Notes: generated by a model not told the origin, from the sequence alone. A DNA stretch of 64,000 nt from Chloroflexota bacterium (GCA_016860845.1 BOKF01000011.1:164102-228101); one strand, 5' to 3'. Positions 1-8,447 are shown, numbered from the stretch's first letter. A program made the numbers and translations.

Positions 1-1253
1 GCTTTGGCCCGGTCAATTTTATTGAATTTCCCCAGGCCCTGACCGGCGTCGAGGCCCGGATTCTGGCCCCTGTCGGCAAGTGGTTTCCGACCGGCGCGCA
101 CAAAGTCGGCGCGGCCTTTGGCTGCCTCGTCCCGCGCCTGGTGACCGGCCAATTCGACCCGACCAGCCAAAAAGCAGTCTGGCCCTCGACCGGTAACTAC
201 TGCCGGGGCGGCGCGTACGATTCGGCCTTGCTGGCCTGCGAGTCCATCGCTATTCTGCCCGAAGGGATGAGCCAGGAGCGCTTCAACTGGCTGGCCTCGG
301 TAGCCGGGGAGATCATCAAAACGCCCGGCAGCGAAAGCAACGTCAAAGAGATTTTTGACAAGTGCTGGGAGCTGCGCCAATCCGGCCAGGATTTGATGAT
401 TTTCAACCAGTTCGAAGAGTTTGGCAACTACCTCTGGCACCACGAAGTAACCGGTCCGGCCCTGCTCGAAGTGCTGGAGCAGGTTATGGGTCCCAAAGAT
501 ACCTATCGTGGCTTCATGTCGGCGACCGGCTCCGCCGGAACCATCGCCAGCGGTGACTTTTTGAAAAGCCGCTTCCCGGCCAGCAAGATTGTCGCCAGTG
601 AGGCGCTGCAATGCCCCACCCTGCTCAATAACGGCTTTGGCGCGCACCGCATCGAGGGTATCGGCGATAAGCACGTCCCCTGGATTCACAATGTCAAAAA
701 CACCGATATGGTCGTGGCGATTGACGACGAGGCGACCATCAGCCTGATCCGCCTGTTCAATGAACCGGCGGGTAAAAAATATCTGGCCGGCCGGGGCGTC
801 GCCGAAAGTTTAATAGACAAGCTCTCCTGGGCCGGCATCTCCGGGGTCGGCAACCTGCTCTCGGCCATCAAGTTTGCCAAGTATTATGAGTTGGGCGAGC
901 ACGACATTGTTTTGACCGTTTTGACCGACTCGATGGAGATGTACGGGAGCCGCCTGCACGAACTGAGCCAGGAGCGCGGCGAATTTACCGAACTGGATGC
1001 CGCTGCCGCCTACCACCAATACCTGATGGGCGTGACCCTTGATTACATGCAAGAACTGACCTACTACGAGCGCAAGCGGGTCCACAACCTGAAGTACTAC
1101 ACCTGGGTGGAGCAGCAGGGTAAAACCTTCGAGGAAATCCAAGCCCAATGGTACGATGCCGACTATTGGAGCGACATCCCCACTCACGCCGAGCAGATTG
1201 ACGCCCTGATTGAAGAATTCAACGCCGAAACCGGATTACTCAAGGAACTGTAG
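1..1253 (+). CDS. PLP-dependent lyase (cysteine synthase/tryptophan synthase beta-like), 5' truncated
   Basis: The reading frame is open from base 3 and ends at TAG 1251-1253, giving 416 visible residues; the N-terminus lies outside the window. The stretch AHKVGAAFG (visible residue 34 is the Lys) fits the Schiff-base lysine of fold-type II PLP enzymes. TGSAGTIASGD fits the glycine-rich loop that holds the cofactor phosphate. The family makes or breaks amino-acid side chains (cysteine synthase, threonine synthase, diaminopropionate lyase and similar). The long C-terminal helical part rich in Tyr and Glu is not typical of CysK, so the substrate is unknown. No partner gene is adjacent; the next gene is a NUDIX hydrolase 170 bases on. 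The fold assignment is fairly sure, the reaction is not. Confidence 0.75.
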   Translation, partial: FGPVNFIEFPQALTGVEARILAPVGKWFPTGAHKVGAAFGCLVPRLVTGQFDPTSQKAVWPSTGNYCRGGAYDSALLACESIAILPEGMSQERFNWLASVAGEIIKTPGSESNVKEIFDKCWELRQSGQDLMIFNQFEEFGNYLWHHEVTGPALLEVLEQVMGPKDTYRGFMSATGSAGTIASGDFLKSRFPASKIVASEALQCPTLLNNGFGAHRIEGIGDKHVPWIHNVKNTDMVVAIDDEATISLIRLFNEPAGKKYLAGRGVAESLIDKLSWAGISGVGNLLSAIKFAKYYELGEHDIVLTVLTDSMEMYGSRLHELSQERGEFTELDAAAAYHQYLMGVTLDYMQELTYYERKRVHNLKYYTWVEQQGKTFEEIQAQWYDADYWSDIPTHAEQIDALIEEFNAETGLLKEL

Positions 1254-1303
1254 AGCTAAACTCTTTACCTTCCTGGGAACCTCACCATTTAGCCTCCACG
1301 AGA

Positions 1304-1363
1304 TTTGGAAGGTTGGAAGATTCATTCCTCTCCAGCCTTCCAATCTTCCATCCTTCCAACATA
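1304..1363. repeat. Imperfect inverted repeat, TTCCAATCTTCCA family
   Basis: GGAAGGTTGGAAGATT on the left faces CCTTCCAATCTTCC on the right. A second copy of the same simple motif lies at 36005-36078. It fills the gap between two genes and codes for nothing. Confidence 0.7.
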
Positions 1364-1427
1364 TCCCATGCATCTTTGTGTTTAAATGATTTGCGTGATT
1401 GGGCCAAGTATGGCAGAGTCACGCGTT

Positions 1428-1934
1428 ATGAAATATTCATTTTGCCCCAAATGTGGCGGTCGCCTGGCAGTTCGACTTCTTGATCAGCACGAACGGCTTG
1501 CCTGTGGTGACTGTGGCTTTGTCTTTTATCAAAATTCCAAACCATGCGCGGGGGTCTTGGTGGTGGATCAAAACAAGTTACTGCTGATCAGGCGCGCTAT
1601 AGAGCCATTTAAAGGCTGCTGGGACATCCCCGGCGGCTTTCTGGAACCGGGCGAACACCCGGAGATTGGGGCGGTGCGCGAAATTCTTGAAGAAACCGGT
1701 CTCCGGGTTCAACTCGGCGAATTGCTCGGCATTTTTATGGATGTCTACGAAACCACCGGCGATCCGACGCTTAATATCTTTTACACCGCTACTGTCGCCG
1801 GGGGTGAAGCCCGCGCCGGTAGCGATGCCGCGCATTTACATTGGTTCGATCTCGACGCCCTGCCGCAGCAGATTGCTTTTAAGTCAGCTCATAAAGTTCT
1901 GGCCCTGCTGCGGAATGGGCACCAGCAAACCTGA
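1428..1934 (+). CDS. NUDIX hydrolase with N-terminal zinc ribbon
   Basis: Hydrolyses a nucleoside diphosphate linked to another group, in the cytoplasm; substrate unknown. Residues 5-8 (CPKC) and 26-29 (CGDC) form a two-CxxC zinc ribbon, as in NudC-like and other zinc-ribbon NUDIX proteins. The NUDIX box GX5EX7REXXEEXG is intact, starting GGFLEPGEHPEIGAVRE and ending EETG. Three in-frame ATGs exist (1386, 1410, 1428). The last gives MKYSFCPKCGG, the usual start just before the zinc ribbon, and is chosen; no strong ribosome site decides it. The stop is 13 bases before the next start, so the two genes are probably co-transcribed. Confidence 0.85.
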   Translation: MKYSFCPKCGGRLAVRLLDQHERLACGDCGFVFYQNSKPCAGVLVVDQNKLLLIRRAIEPFKGCWDIPGGFLEPGEHPEIGAVREILEETGLRVQLGELLGIFMDVYETTGDPTLNIFYTATVAGGEARAGSDAAHLHWFDLDALPQQIAFKSAHKVLALLRNGHQQT

Positions 1935-1947
1935 AGGAGGTCAAACG

Positions 1948-2400
1948 ATGGCTTTTGAACTGACAAGCCCTGCTTTTGTTTCCGGACAGCCAATTCCGGC
2001 CAAATATACCTGCGACGGCCAGGACATCTCGCCGCCCTTGCAGTGGTACGACGCGCCCAAAGACACGCAAAGTTTTGCCCTCATCATGGATGATCCCGAC
2101 GCCCCGGCCGGCGACTGGGTCCATTGGCTGCTGTTCAACCTGCCCGCCGACTTGCAGGAAGTAGCGGAAAAGGCCGCCTTGCCCCAGGGAAGCGAGACAG
2201 GCAAAAACAGTTGGGGCCGGTTCAAGTATGGCGGTCCTTGCCCGCCGAGAGGTACGCATCGCTATTTCTTCAAACTTTACGCCCTAAACACAACCCTAGA
2301 CCGAGCCGCTGGAAATAGCAAAACACAACTGCTCAAAGCCATGGAGCGGCATACCCTGGCTCAAGCGGAGTTGATGGGAACATACAGCCGGCAAAAGTAG
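1948..2400 (+). CDS. YbhB/YbcL family Raf-kinase-inhibitor-like (PEBP) protein
   Basis: A 150-residue PEBP-fold protein. The family signature DPDAP and the following W-x-HW-LLFNLP are present at about residues 51-70, and GPCPPRGTHRYFF matches the second conserved block that lines the anion-binding pocket. Bacterial members bind small anions or phospholipid head groups; their role is not settled. The ATG at 1948 is preceded by AAGGAGG at 1934-1940 with a 7-base gap, which fixes the start against longer in-frame openings upstream. It overlaps no gene and sits between the NUDIX and SGNH genes, likely in one operon. Confidence 0.9.
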   Translation: MAFELTSPAFVSGQPIPAKYTCDGQDISPPLQWYDAPKDTQSFALIMDDPDAPAGDWVHWLLFNLPADLQEVAEKAALPQGSETGKNSWGRFKYGGPCPPRGTHRYFFKLYALNTTLDRAAGNSKTQLLKAMERHTLAQAELMGTYSRQK

Positions 2401-2404
2401 CGCC

Positions 2405-3631
2405 ATGCCGACAAATCGCCTGTACCACTCCATTGCTTCAATAGGAAGTAAAAGCGGCCTCATTTTATTAGGGCTGGTGCTGGCCCTGCTGCTGGCTGAG
2501 TTTGCGGCCAGGCAGTTACCGGGCCGTCCTTATATCGAGGACAATGGCAACCTGTGGGAGTGTGACCGGCTGCTAGGCTGGCGGGGTAAACGGAATGATA
2601 CGGCCATTGTCAACACAGAAGGGTATATCCACAAGGTTCGTAAAAATTCAGCCGGTATGCATGATGGGGAACATTCATTCGAGAAAGGGGATAACGTTTT
2701 TAGAATCCTGGTGATGGGCGACTCTTTTGTCGAGGCGCGCCAGGTTGAAGAAGCCGAGACAAGCCACCAGGTCCTTGAAGAACTTCTTAACCAAACCGCT
2801 CCGCCGCCCCTCAGATTCGAAGTGATCAGCGCCGGTTCAATTGCCTGGGGACCCGCCCAGGAATTTATGTATTTCCGCAGCGAGGGTAAATATTACAAAC
2901 CCGACCTCATTTTGGGTTACTGGTACCCGGCCAACGATTTGATGGATATTTTGCCGGATCATCGCATGACATTCGACGGTACCAACTGTTATGCGCCCTA
3001 TTTTACAATATGCCACGACGAGTTTGACCCCGAACCCTGGTTTTCAGCGCCGGGTCTGTCGCCCACACTGGGAAATTGTTCCCCCTTTAAAAAGGGATTT
3101 GCCAGCATGCTGAACTGGTTCTACTTCAACTCGCGGCTCTACCAGCGCCTGGAGCCTTTGCTGATGAAACGTCAGCCCAGGATAAAATATGCCCATAATT
3201 TCTCCCCCTGGCTCGAAGATTCCCCTGATCCGACGCTGGCTGCTGCTTATCGGATAACGGATGGGATCTATACCCATCTGGCCAATGAAGCGAATCAGGT
3301 CGGCGCAAAGTTTGCCCTGGTCATCGTCCCCCTAAAAGAAGCAATTTATGATGAGATAGACCCCGCTTTTCACCAAGAGCTTGAGACCAAATATCCAGAG
3401 TTGAAGAACGGTAATCCACAATTACCCAACCAAAAGTTGGCCGAGTTGATGCCTGCCAGAAACATTCCGCTGCTGGATTTGCAGCCCGCTTTTGTGGCCC
3501 ATTTGCAGGGCGGGGGTGGGGTGTTATACGGCCATATTGATAGTCACTGGAATGTACCCGGTAATCAACTGGCCGGAAAATTGATTGCGGAGTGGCTGAT
3601 AGCTAAACGCCTGGTTCCCGCAGAACCTTAA
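2405..3631 (+). CDS. Membrane-anchored SGNH/GDSL-type hydrolase-like protein
   Basis: A 408-residue protein. A hydrophobic segment at about residues 16-35 (LILLGLVLALLLAEFAA) would anchor it in the membrane with the body outside. The block GDSFVEARQV carries the nucleophile Ser of SGNH hydrolases. Near the C-terminus DSHWNVPGNQ gives the Asp and His in the spacing seen in AlgX/AlgJ-like O-acetyltransferases and other SGNH enzymes. This suggests an esterase or acetyltransferase acting on a surface polysaccharide. It starts 4 bases after the preceding stop, so translation is probably coupled. Family is likely; substrate is unknown. Confidence 0.7.
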   Translation: MPTNRLYHSIASIGSKSGLILLGLVLALLLAEFAARQLPGRPYIEDNGNLWECDRLLGWRGKRNDTAIVNTEGYIHKVRKNSAGMHDGEHSFEKGDNVFRILVMGDSFVEARQVEEAETSHQVLEELLNQTAPPPLRFEVISAGSIAWGPAQEFMYFRSEGKYYKPDLILGYWYPANDLMDILPDHRMTFDGTNCYAPYFTICHDEFDPEPWFSAPGLSPTLGNCSPFKKGFASMLNWFYFNSRLYQRLEPLLMKRQPRIKYAHNFSPWLEDSPDPTLAAAYRITDGIYTHLANEANQVGAKFALVIVPLKEAIYDEIDPAFHQELETKYPELKNGNPQLPNQKLAELMPARNIPLLDLQPAFVAHLQGGGGVLYGHIDSHWNVPGNQLAGKLIAEWLIAKRLVPAEP

Positions 3632-3679
3632 GATTCTCATTCGATCAACAATCGTGAGAGGAAAGATTATGACTTCCGG

Positions 3680-4309
3680 CTAAAGGACCGACCGGATTGT
3701 ATCTTGAAAATGTTGAATATGCTGCCGCATCAGCTCCTCCGCGCCATCGGCTGACCGATCCTTGATGGCCTGCAAAATCAGGAAATGCCGGTTCGTATCC
3801 AGGTCTATGGGTTTTATTTTGGCCAGTGACAGATGCCACAAACGCAGAGACAGATTATAAAAGTGTTCAATCTCGCCGATGATAAACCGATTGTTGGCTG
3901 CCCTGGCTAACAAATGATGGAAATAGCGGTCCATTAGAATGAGCGCCCGCGTTTCCAGCGTCTCCGGCTCAGCCATTTGCTGGCAAAAATTTTCCATTTC
4001 GGTAATCTGTTCAGCCGTGGCTCGTTCAGCCGCTAACCGGGCGCAAAGTCCTTCCAGATACCGCCTGATCTCATAAATTTGCTGCAAGTCGGTAATTTGC
4101 ACCTCGGCCACAAACGTCCCCCGGTGAGGCGCGGCAACCACCAGTCTGTCTGCTTCCAGTTGTTTGAGCGCCTCGCGAATCGGTGTCCGCCCCAGGTTAA
4201 GTTGGGCCATTAGTTGACTCTCTTGAATGAGGGAGCCAGGCGGCATCTCGACGGTGATTATTTTTTCTTTGATAAGTTGGTAAGCAACTTCGGCATTCGT
4301 TAAGGCCAT
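3680..4309 (-). CDS. GntR family transcriptional regulator (FCD type)
   Basis: A 209-residue regulator. Residues 8-70 form the GntR winged helix, with PGSLIQESQLMAQL and RTPIREALKQLE as the recognition region. Residues 78-205 are the all-helical FCD ligand domain, with conserved Arg, Asp and His residues that in relatives bind a metal and an organic acid. It is divergent from the mttB cluster. Its own promoter (-35 TTGTCA, -10 TAGAAT) overlaps the -35 box of the cluster's promoter, so it most likely controls both. The effector cannot be read from the sequence; a methylated amine or its product is an inference from context. Confidence 0.88.
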   Translation of the reverse strand: MALTNAEVAYQLIKEKIITVEMPPGSLIQESQLMAQLNLGRTPIREALKQLEADRLVVAAPHRGTFVAEVQITDLQQIYEIRRYLEGLCARLAAERATAEQITEMENFCQQMAEPETLETRALILMDRYFHHLLARAANNRFIIGEIEHFYNLSLRLWHLSLAKIKPIDLDTNRHFLILQAIKDRSADGAEELMRQHIQHFQDTIRSVL

Positions 4310-4338
4310 AATTTCTTTTTATCTTTCTCCGCAGAATC

Positions 4339-4367
4339 ATTCTATCACAGGTACCAAAGATTGACAA
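4339..4367 (-). promoter_or_regulatory. Promoter of the GntR gene
   Basis: On the minus strand TTGTCA (4367-4362) is followed after 17 bases by TAGAAT (4344-4339). The start codon at 4309 is about 25 bases downstream of the expected start point. The -35 box overlaps that of the divergent plus promoter. Confidence 0.65.
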
Positions 4368-4389
4368 TTTTTCCTGATTGTGATATATT
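4361..4389 (+). promoter_or_regulatory. Promoter of the mttB cluster
   Basis: TTGACA at 4361-4366, exactly 17 bases, then TATATT at 4384-4389. Transcription would begin near 4396, leaving a leader of about 290 nt before the first mttB. ATTGACAAT at 4360-4368 is a short odd palindrome and the sequence around the -10 box is an AT-only near-palindrome; either could be the GntR site. Confidence 0.7.
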
Positions 4390-4395
4390 AATAAT

Positions 4396-4688
4396 ATATT
4401 AAGGATATATAAATTCCTCGAAAGACGTTAAAGGGGGGCTTAAACGATCTGACTCGAGAAGAGAATTTATAGAGCGATCCATTTCACAGGTCTGCAATGG
4501 TGCAGTCAGACAAAGTCTATTGTGTTTTAGCATTCTATGACCCCCTTAATCGGTGTTGGAACACCAACATTGATTTGCCTTTGAATTTGGGAGAGTTCAG
4601 TGAATAAAAGCCGCCGAGGTTCTGGTGCGTTGATGCACCGGCCTCGGCGGCTTTATTTAATCCAAGTTGCTATCAGGGTGAATAAATA
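4396..4688 (+). promoter_or_regulatory. Structured leader, candidate attenuator of the mttB cluster
   Basis: This 380-base gap (4310-4688) holds no gene. Downstream of the promoter several helices can be drawn by eye. AAGGGGG (4431-4437) can pair with CCCCCTT (4541-4547), enclosing about 100 nt. CTGCA/TGCAG (4492-4496 with 4501-4505) closes an ATGG loop. GGTGT/ACACC (4552-4556 with 4561-4565) closes a TGGA loop. A long GC hairpin with a T-rich tail (separate entry) ends the leader 30 bases before the mttB start. The layout of closed domain followed by terminator is that of a riboswitch or attenuator. I do not recognise a known class; the B12-box sequence of cobalamin riboswitches is absent. 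Confidence 0.5.
4607..4658 (+). terminator. Intrinsic terminator-like hairpin in the mttB leader
   Basis: AAAGCCGCCGAGG (4607-4619) pairs perfectly with CCTCGGCGGCTTT (4642-4654). A second stem inside it, GGTGC with GCACC, closes a GTTGAT loop. The tail is TTTATTT. It lies between the promoter and the first mttB start at 4689, so read-through must be possible for the cluster to be expressed. Confidence 0.7.
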
Positions 4689-6164
4689 ATGACTATCCGT
4701 AGTAATGACTGCTTTTTTAACAGCACCCAATTTCGGCGGCTGTCGGATGAGCAGTGCCGCAAGCTGTATTGGGCCTGCCTGGAGATTTTGGAACGGACGG
4801 GAATACGTCTTTACAGCCAGGAAGCGCTGGATTTGCTCAAAAAGGCGGGGGTATCCGCCTCCGATGGGAACCGGGTCCGGCTTCCGGCTGGGCTGGTCGA
4901 AAAAGCTTTAACGACCGCCCCTCACCGGGTCACGCTGTGCGACCGGTATGGCCGCCGGGTGATGCCGGTAGAGGGCTACCGCACCTTTTTTGGCCCCGGC
5001 TCCGACTGTTTGAATATCATTGATCACCGCAGCAGTGAACGCCGCAAAGCAGTGCTCCAGGATATCGTCGAAGCCATGACCGTAGCCGATGCGTTACCCC
5101 ACATTGACTTCGTGATGTGCATGTTCCTGCCGGAGGACGTGCCGCAGGTTGTGGTAGACCGCTACCAGATGGAGGTGATGCTTAACATGACGACCAAGCC
5201 GATCATCTTTGTCACCACCGATTTTTCCGGCTGTGTGGATGCCGTGGAGATGGCCGAAACGGTCGTCGGCGGGCCTGAAGCGCTGCAGCGAAATCCCCTG
5301 GTCGCGCCCTACATCAACGTGACAACCGGGCTGGTCCATAACGAGGAAGCGGTGCAAAAATTGCTGTATATGGCCGGCAAGGGTCTGCCGGCCATCTATG
5401 TCCCCTCCACCCAGGGCGGGGCGACAGCCCCGGTCACACCTGCTGGCGCTTTGGCCATAGCCCAGGCGGGTGCGCTCGTCGGTGTCGTGTTGTCTCAGCT
5501 CAAGCGGGAGGGCGCGCCGATCATTATGCCCGGCTGGGGTGGAAACATGTTGGATATGCGAACGACCGTCCAGCCATATGCCGACCCCGACAAACGTACT
5601 CTGGCCGCTGATTATGTTCACTCCCTGGGACTGCCCATGTTTGCCCTGGCCGGTTGCAGTGAGTCAAAGGTGGTTGACCAGCAGGCCGGGATCGAGGCGG
5701 CGCTGACGCTGATGACCGACGCCCTGGCCGGGGCCAACATCGTCCACGACCTGGGGTACCTGGAGTCGGGCTTAACCGGCTCGCTGGCGCAACTGGTTAT
5801 TTGTGATGAGATTGTGGGCTGGCTGTCGCACTTTGTGGCCGGGGTCGAGATCAGCGACGAGACGCTGGCGCTGGATCTGATTGATGAGATCGGTCCCGAC
5901 GGTCATTTTCTCGACACGGATCACACCTTTAAGCATTTCCGCGAGCGCTGGTATCCCAGCCTGTTTGAGCGGGACAACTATGAAGGCTGGCTGGCGAGCG
6001 GCGGTCAAACCCTGGCTGAGCGGGCGGCCGCACGAGTAACCACGATCCTGGCCGAGCACAAGCCGGAGCCACTACCCGACGACGTCGCCCAAAAAATCCG
6101 GGCCATTGTTCGCCGGGCGGAAGTAGGACAAGCTGTTAGCTTGTCCCAGCCCCGGACAAACTAA
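4689..6164 (+). CDS. MttB-family (trimethylamine/betaine) methyltransferase, first copy
   Basis: A 491-residue COG5598 TIM-barrel methyltransferase. The family removes one methyl group from a methylated amine or quaternary amine and passes it to the cobalt of a partner corrinoid protein. Clear family blocks are GGATAPVTPAGALA, ALAGCSESKVVDQQAG, VHDLGYLESGLTGS and GPDGHFLDTDHT. The frame is open throughout with no in-frame UAG, so this is a pyrrolysine-independent member like glycine-betaine MtgB. The substrate could be glycine betaine, proline betaine, carnitine or something else. The last dozen codons are made by a dispersed palindromic repeat that runs on past the stop. A corrinoid protein follows 41 bases later. 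CAGGGTG about 9 bases before the ATG is the only ribosome-site candidate. Confidence 0.92.
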   Translation: MTIRSNDCFFNSTQFRRLSDEQCRKLYWACLEILERTGIRLYSQEALDLLKKAGVSASDGNRVRLPAGLVEKALTTAPHRVTLCDRYGRRVMPVEGYRTFFGPGSDCLNIIDHRSSERRKAVLQDIVEAMTVADALPHIDFVMCMFLPEDVPQVVVDRYQMEVMLNMTTKPIIFVTTDFSGCVDAVEMAETVVGGPEALQRNPLVAPYINVTTGLVHNEEAVQKLLYMAGKGLPAIYVPSTQGGATAPVTPAGALAIAQAGALVGVVLSQLKREGAPIIMPGWGGNMLDMRTTVQPYADPDKRTLAADYVHSLGLPMFALAGCSESKVVDQQAGIEAALTLMTDALAGANIVHDLGYLESGLTGSLAQLVICDEIVGWLSHFVAGVEISDETLALDLIDEIGPDGHFLDTDHTFKHFRERWYPSLFERDNYEGWLASGGQTLAERAAARVTTILAEHKPEPLPDDVAQKIRAIVRRAEVGQAVSLSQPRTN

Positions 6165-6180
6165 CAGTTTGTCCTACAAG
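6123..6180. repeat. Dispersed palindromic repeat (TAGGACAA family), overlaps the MttB1 C-terminus
   Basis: GTAGGACAAGCTGTTAGCTT begins a left palindrome, and CTAACAGTTTGTCCTAC ends a right arm that pairs back to it. The outer arms GTAGGACAA and TTGTCCTAC match perfectly. A single-unit relative lies at 62812-62838. Confidence 0.8.
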
Positions 6181-6205
6181 TTTATTTTCAAAGGAGAAAC
6201 CAACC

Positions 6206-6847
6206 ATGAGTGAAATATTATCAAAACTCTCCACTGCTGTCATTGAGGGCAATTTTAAGGATATGACAAAATTGACTCAAGAGGCCATAGACGGCGGCCT
6301 GGACGCCCAACAAATTCTCAACGAGGGTTTAATGCCCGGGATGGATCACATCGGGGTCCAATTCCGGGCCGGCAACGTCTTTGTGCCGGAAGTCTTGCGC
6401 TCGGCCCGGGCCATGCAAGCCTCGATGGACCTGCTCAAGCCGCTGCTGATCCAGAGCGGGGTTAAGATGCGGGGCAAAGTCCTGTTGGCCACGGTCAAGG
6501 GCGATCTGCATGACATTGGCAAAAATCTGGTCGGCATGATGTGTGAGGGCGCTGGCTTCGAGGTCAAAGACCTGGGCAAAGACATCGCGCCCGAGGACTT
6601 TGTCAAAGCGGTCAAGGAATTTGAGCCGGATGTGGTCGGGATGTCGGCCCTGCTCACCACGACGATGCGGTCCATGGAACAGACGATCAAGGCCCTGCAA
6701 GAAGCCGGCGTGCGCGACCGGGTGAAAATCATCATCGGCGGCGCGCCTGTAACCGGGTCATTTGCGGAGCAAATCGGGGCCGATGGCTATGCCTCGAACG
6801 CTGCCGCCGCTGTTGAGATGGTCAAGAAATTTGTGGGGGTAGCGTAG
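6206..6847 (+). CDS. MttC-like corrinoid methyl-carrier protein, first copy
   Basis: A 213-residue cobalamin carrier. Residues 1-90 are the helical cap (B12-binding 2). The rest is the Rossmann-like B12-binding domain with the cobalt-ligand motif DLHDIGKN (DxHxxG) at about residues 95-105. SALLTTTM and GGAPV are the other nucleotide-tail contacts. It would receive the methyl group from the adjacent MttB and hand it to a tetrahydrofolate methyltransferase that is not encoded in this window. AAGGAG lies 7-12 bases before the ATG. It sits between mttB copies one and two, all in one direction. Confidence 0.95.
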   Translation: MSEILSKLSTAVIEGNFKDMTKLTQEAIDGGLDAQQILNEGLMPGMDHIGVQFRAGNVFVPEVLRSARAMQASMDLLKPLLIQSGVKMRGKVLLATVKGDLHDIGKNLVGMMCEGAGFEVKDLGKDIAPEDFVKAVKEFEPDVVGMSALLTTTMRSMEQTIKALQEAGVRDRVKIIIGGAPVTGSFAEQIGADGYASNAAAAVEMVKKFVGVA

Positions 6848-6864
6848 CAGATAGCAGTAGCACA

Positions 6865-6950
6865 AACCTGGGAACTCGTAGGAACTCTAGGAACTCAGCT
6901 CATAAGTTCCCTTGAGTTCCCACAAGTTCCCACAAGTTCCTACGAGTTAT
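6865..6950. repeat. GAGTTCC-family repeat cluster
   Basis: Several units of GGGAACTC/GAACTC are followed by GAGTTCCC and CACAAGTTCC repeated in tandem, so the two halves can pair. A related copy lies at 55552-55622. It occupies the gap between the first mttC and the second mttB. Confidence 0.75.
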
Positions 6951-6966
6951 TTTTAGGAGGTTCTTG

Positions 6967-8430
6967 ATGAGGACGAACTATCGTATCAATTCCGGCGTGC
7001 GCTTTCAGATGCTGTCAAACGACCAGCTACAAGAGTTGTTCGAGGGGGTGCTTCACCTCCTGGAGTATACCGGCCTGGAAGTGCATCATGACGAAGCGCG
7101 CGACATTTTAAAGCAGGCCGGGGCCTGGGTAGACGGCTTGCGGGTGCAGCTCCCCTCCTACCTGGTCAAGCGCTCGCTGGCCCTGGCCCCACGCAGCTTT
7201 ACCCTCTTTGCCCGCGACGGCAACCCCAAACACAACATTCATATCGGCCCTGGACGGGCGCATTTTGGCCCCGGCCCCACCTGCCCCAACTTCATAGACG
7301 TCGAGACGATGGAACGGCGGCCCTACCTCAAGGCAGATGTACCTCTCGTGGCCAAGGTGGTAGATGCGCTGCCCAATATTGACTTTTGCGAGTCGCTGGG
7401 CACAGTCGGCGACGTGCATTACAGTTTGGGCGCTACGTACGAGTTTGCAGGGATGTTCCCCAATACCAGCAAACCGATTGTGGCCTGGTCTTATGACCGC
7501 TTCGATTCAGCGGACATTCACAAAATCGCCGTGACCGAAGCCGGGGGGCAGGCAGCCTTTGAAAAACGCCCCAATTATGTCCATTACTGCGAGCCGCTGT
7601 CGCCGCTGGTCAGCACCTTTGAGGCCATAGACAAGCTCATCTTCGCCGCCCGGCAGCGCGTCCCCCTGGTCTTTACCCCCTGCCCGATTGCCGGCGGCAC
7701 CGCGCCGGTAACCGCCGCCGGGATTATTACTCAGGCTGCTGCTGAGTCGTGGATGGGGCTGACCCTGGCCCAGGCGATCCAGCCCGGTCTCCCCTTTATC
7801 ATGGGCGGCGTCTTGTCCGTGCTGGATATGAGCGCCATGATCCTCGCCTATGGCGCGCCGGAACTGTCGCTCATGATGGCCGGCCTGACCGAGTTGGCCC
7901 ATTACGCCGGCCTGCCCCTGTGGCAAACGGGCGGCTGCACCGACTCCAAAACCTTCGACGAGCAGGCCGCTATCGAAGGCTCGCTGTCCTGCTTCTTCTC
8001 CGCCCTCAGTGGCGGCGACCTCTGCCACGATGTCGGCTACACCGAGAGCGCCATGACCGGCTCGGTCTTTCAATTGGCGCTGATGGACGAAGCCATCGGC
8101 TACTCGCGGCGCATCACCCGCGGCATCGAGGTTAACGAGGACACCCTGGCCGTGGACGTCATCCATCATGTCGGCCCTAACGGCCACTACCTGCGCGAGC
8201 CGCACACCCGCCGCTACTTCAAATCCGAATTCTGGTATCCCAAGCTGTGCGACCGGCGCAACTTTGAGGAATGGGATATGATGGGCCGGACGACCATGCG
8301 GGACCGCGCTATTGCCCGCGTCCACGATATTCTGGCCAGCCATCAACCCTCGCCTATCAAGCCGGAAACGGAAAGAGTCATCCGGGAAGTCCTGGCAGCG
8401 GCTGAGGAGCGGGTTCGAGAAAGCGCATAA
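6967..8430 (+). CDS. MttB-family methyltransferase, second copy
   Basis: A 487-residue pyrrolysine-independent MttB homologue with no in-frame UAG. Matching blocks are FTPCPIAGGTAPVTAAG, GGCTDSKTFDEQAA, CHDVGYTESAMTGS and VGPNGHYLREPHT. It differs from copy one over much of its length, so it probably acts on a different methylated amine rather than being a recent duplicate. TAGGAGG ends at 6960, 6 bases before the ATG at 6967; a TTG directly before it is less likely. The second corrinoid protein gene follows at 8533. The long open frame on the opposite strand here is only a shadow of the GC-rich coding. Confidence 0.92.
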   Translation: MRTNYRINSGVRFQMLSNDQLQELFEGVLHLLEYTGLEVHHDEARDILKQAGAWVDGLRVQLPSYLVKRSLALAPRSFTLFARDGNPKHNIHIGPGRAHFGPGPTCPNFIDVETMERRPYLKADVPLVAKVVDALPNIDFCESLGTVGDVHYSLGATYEFAGMFPNTSKPIVAWSYDRFDSADIHKIAVTEAGGQAAFEKRPNYVHYCEPLSPLVSTFEAIDKLIFAARQRVPLVFTPCPIAGGTAPVTAAGIITQAAAESWMGLTLAQAIQPGLPFIMGGVLSVLDMSAMILAYGAPELSLMMAGLTELAHYAGLPLWQTGGCTDSKTFDEQAAIEGSLSCFFSALSGGDLCHDVGYTESAMTGSVFQLALMDEAIGYSRRITRGIEVNEDTLAVDVIHHVGPNGHYLREPHTRRYFKSEFWYPKLCDRRNFEEWDMMGRTTMRDRAIARVHDILASHQPSPIKPETERVIREVLAAAEERVRESA

Positions 8431-8447
8431 ACCAGTTATCAGTGACA

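Noticed and set aside
4396..4688. Cobalamin riboswitch in the mttB leader
   Set aside because: The cluster uses corrinoid proteins, but the conserved B12-box and GCCACTG elements are not visible, so I kept it as an unassigned leader.
7507..8346. 279-codon open frame on the minus strand opposite mttB2
   Set aside because: It is the antisense of a well-supported MttB gene, has no family motif, and arises from codon bias in GC-rich DNA. The same applies to long antisense frames opposite mttB3, the ASKHA gene and the WD40 gene (58992-59873).
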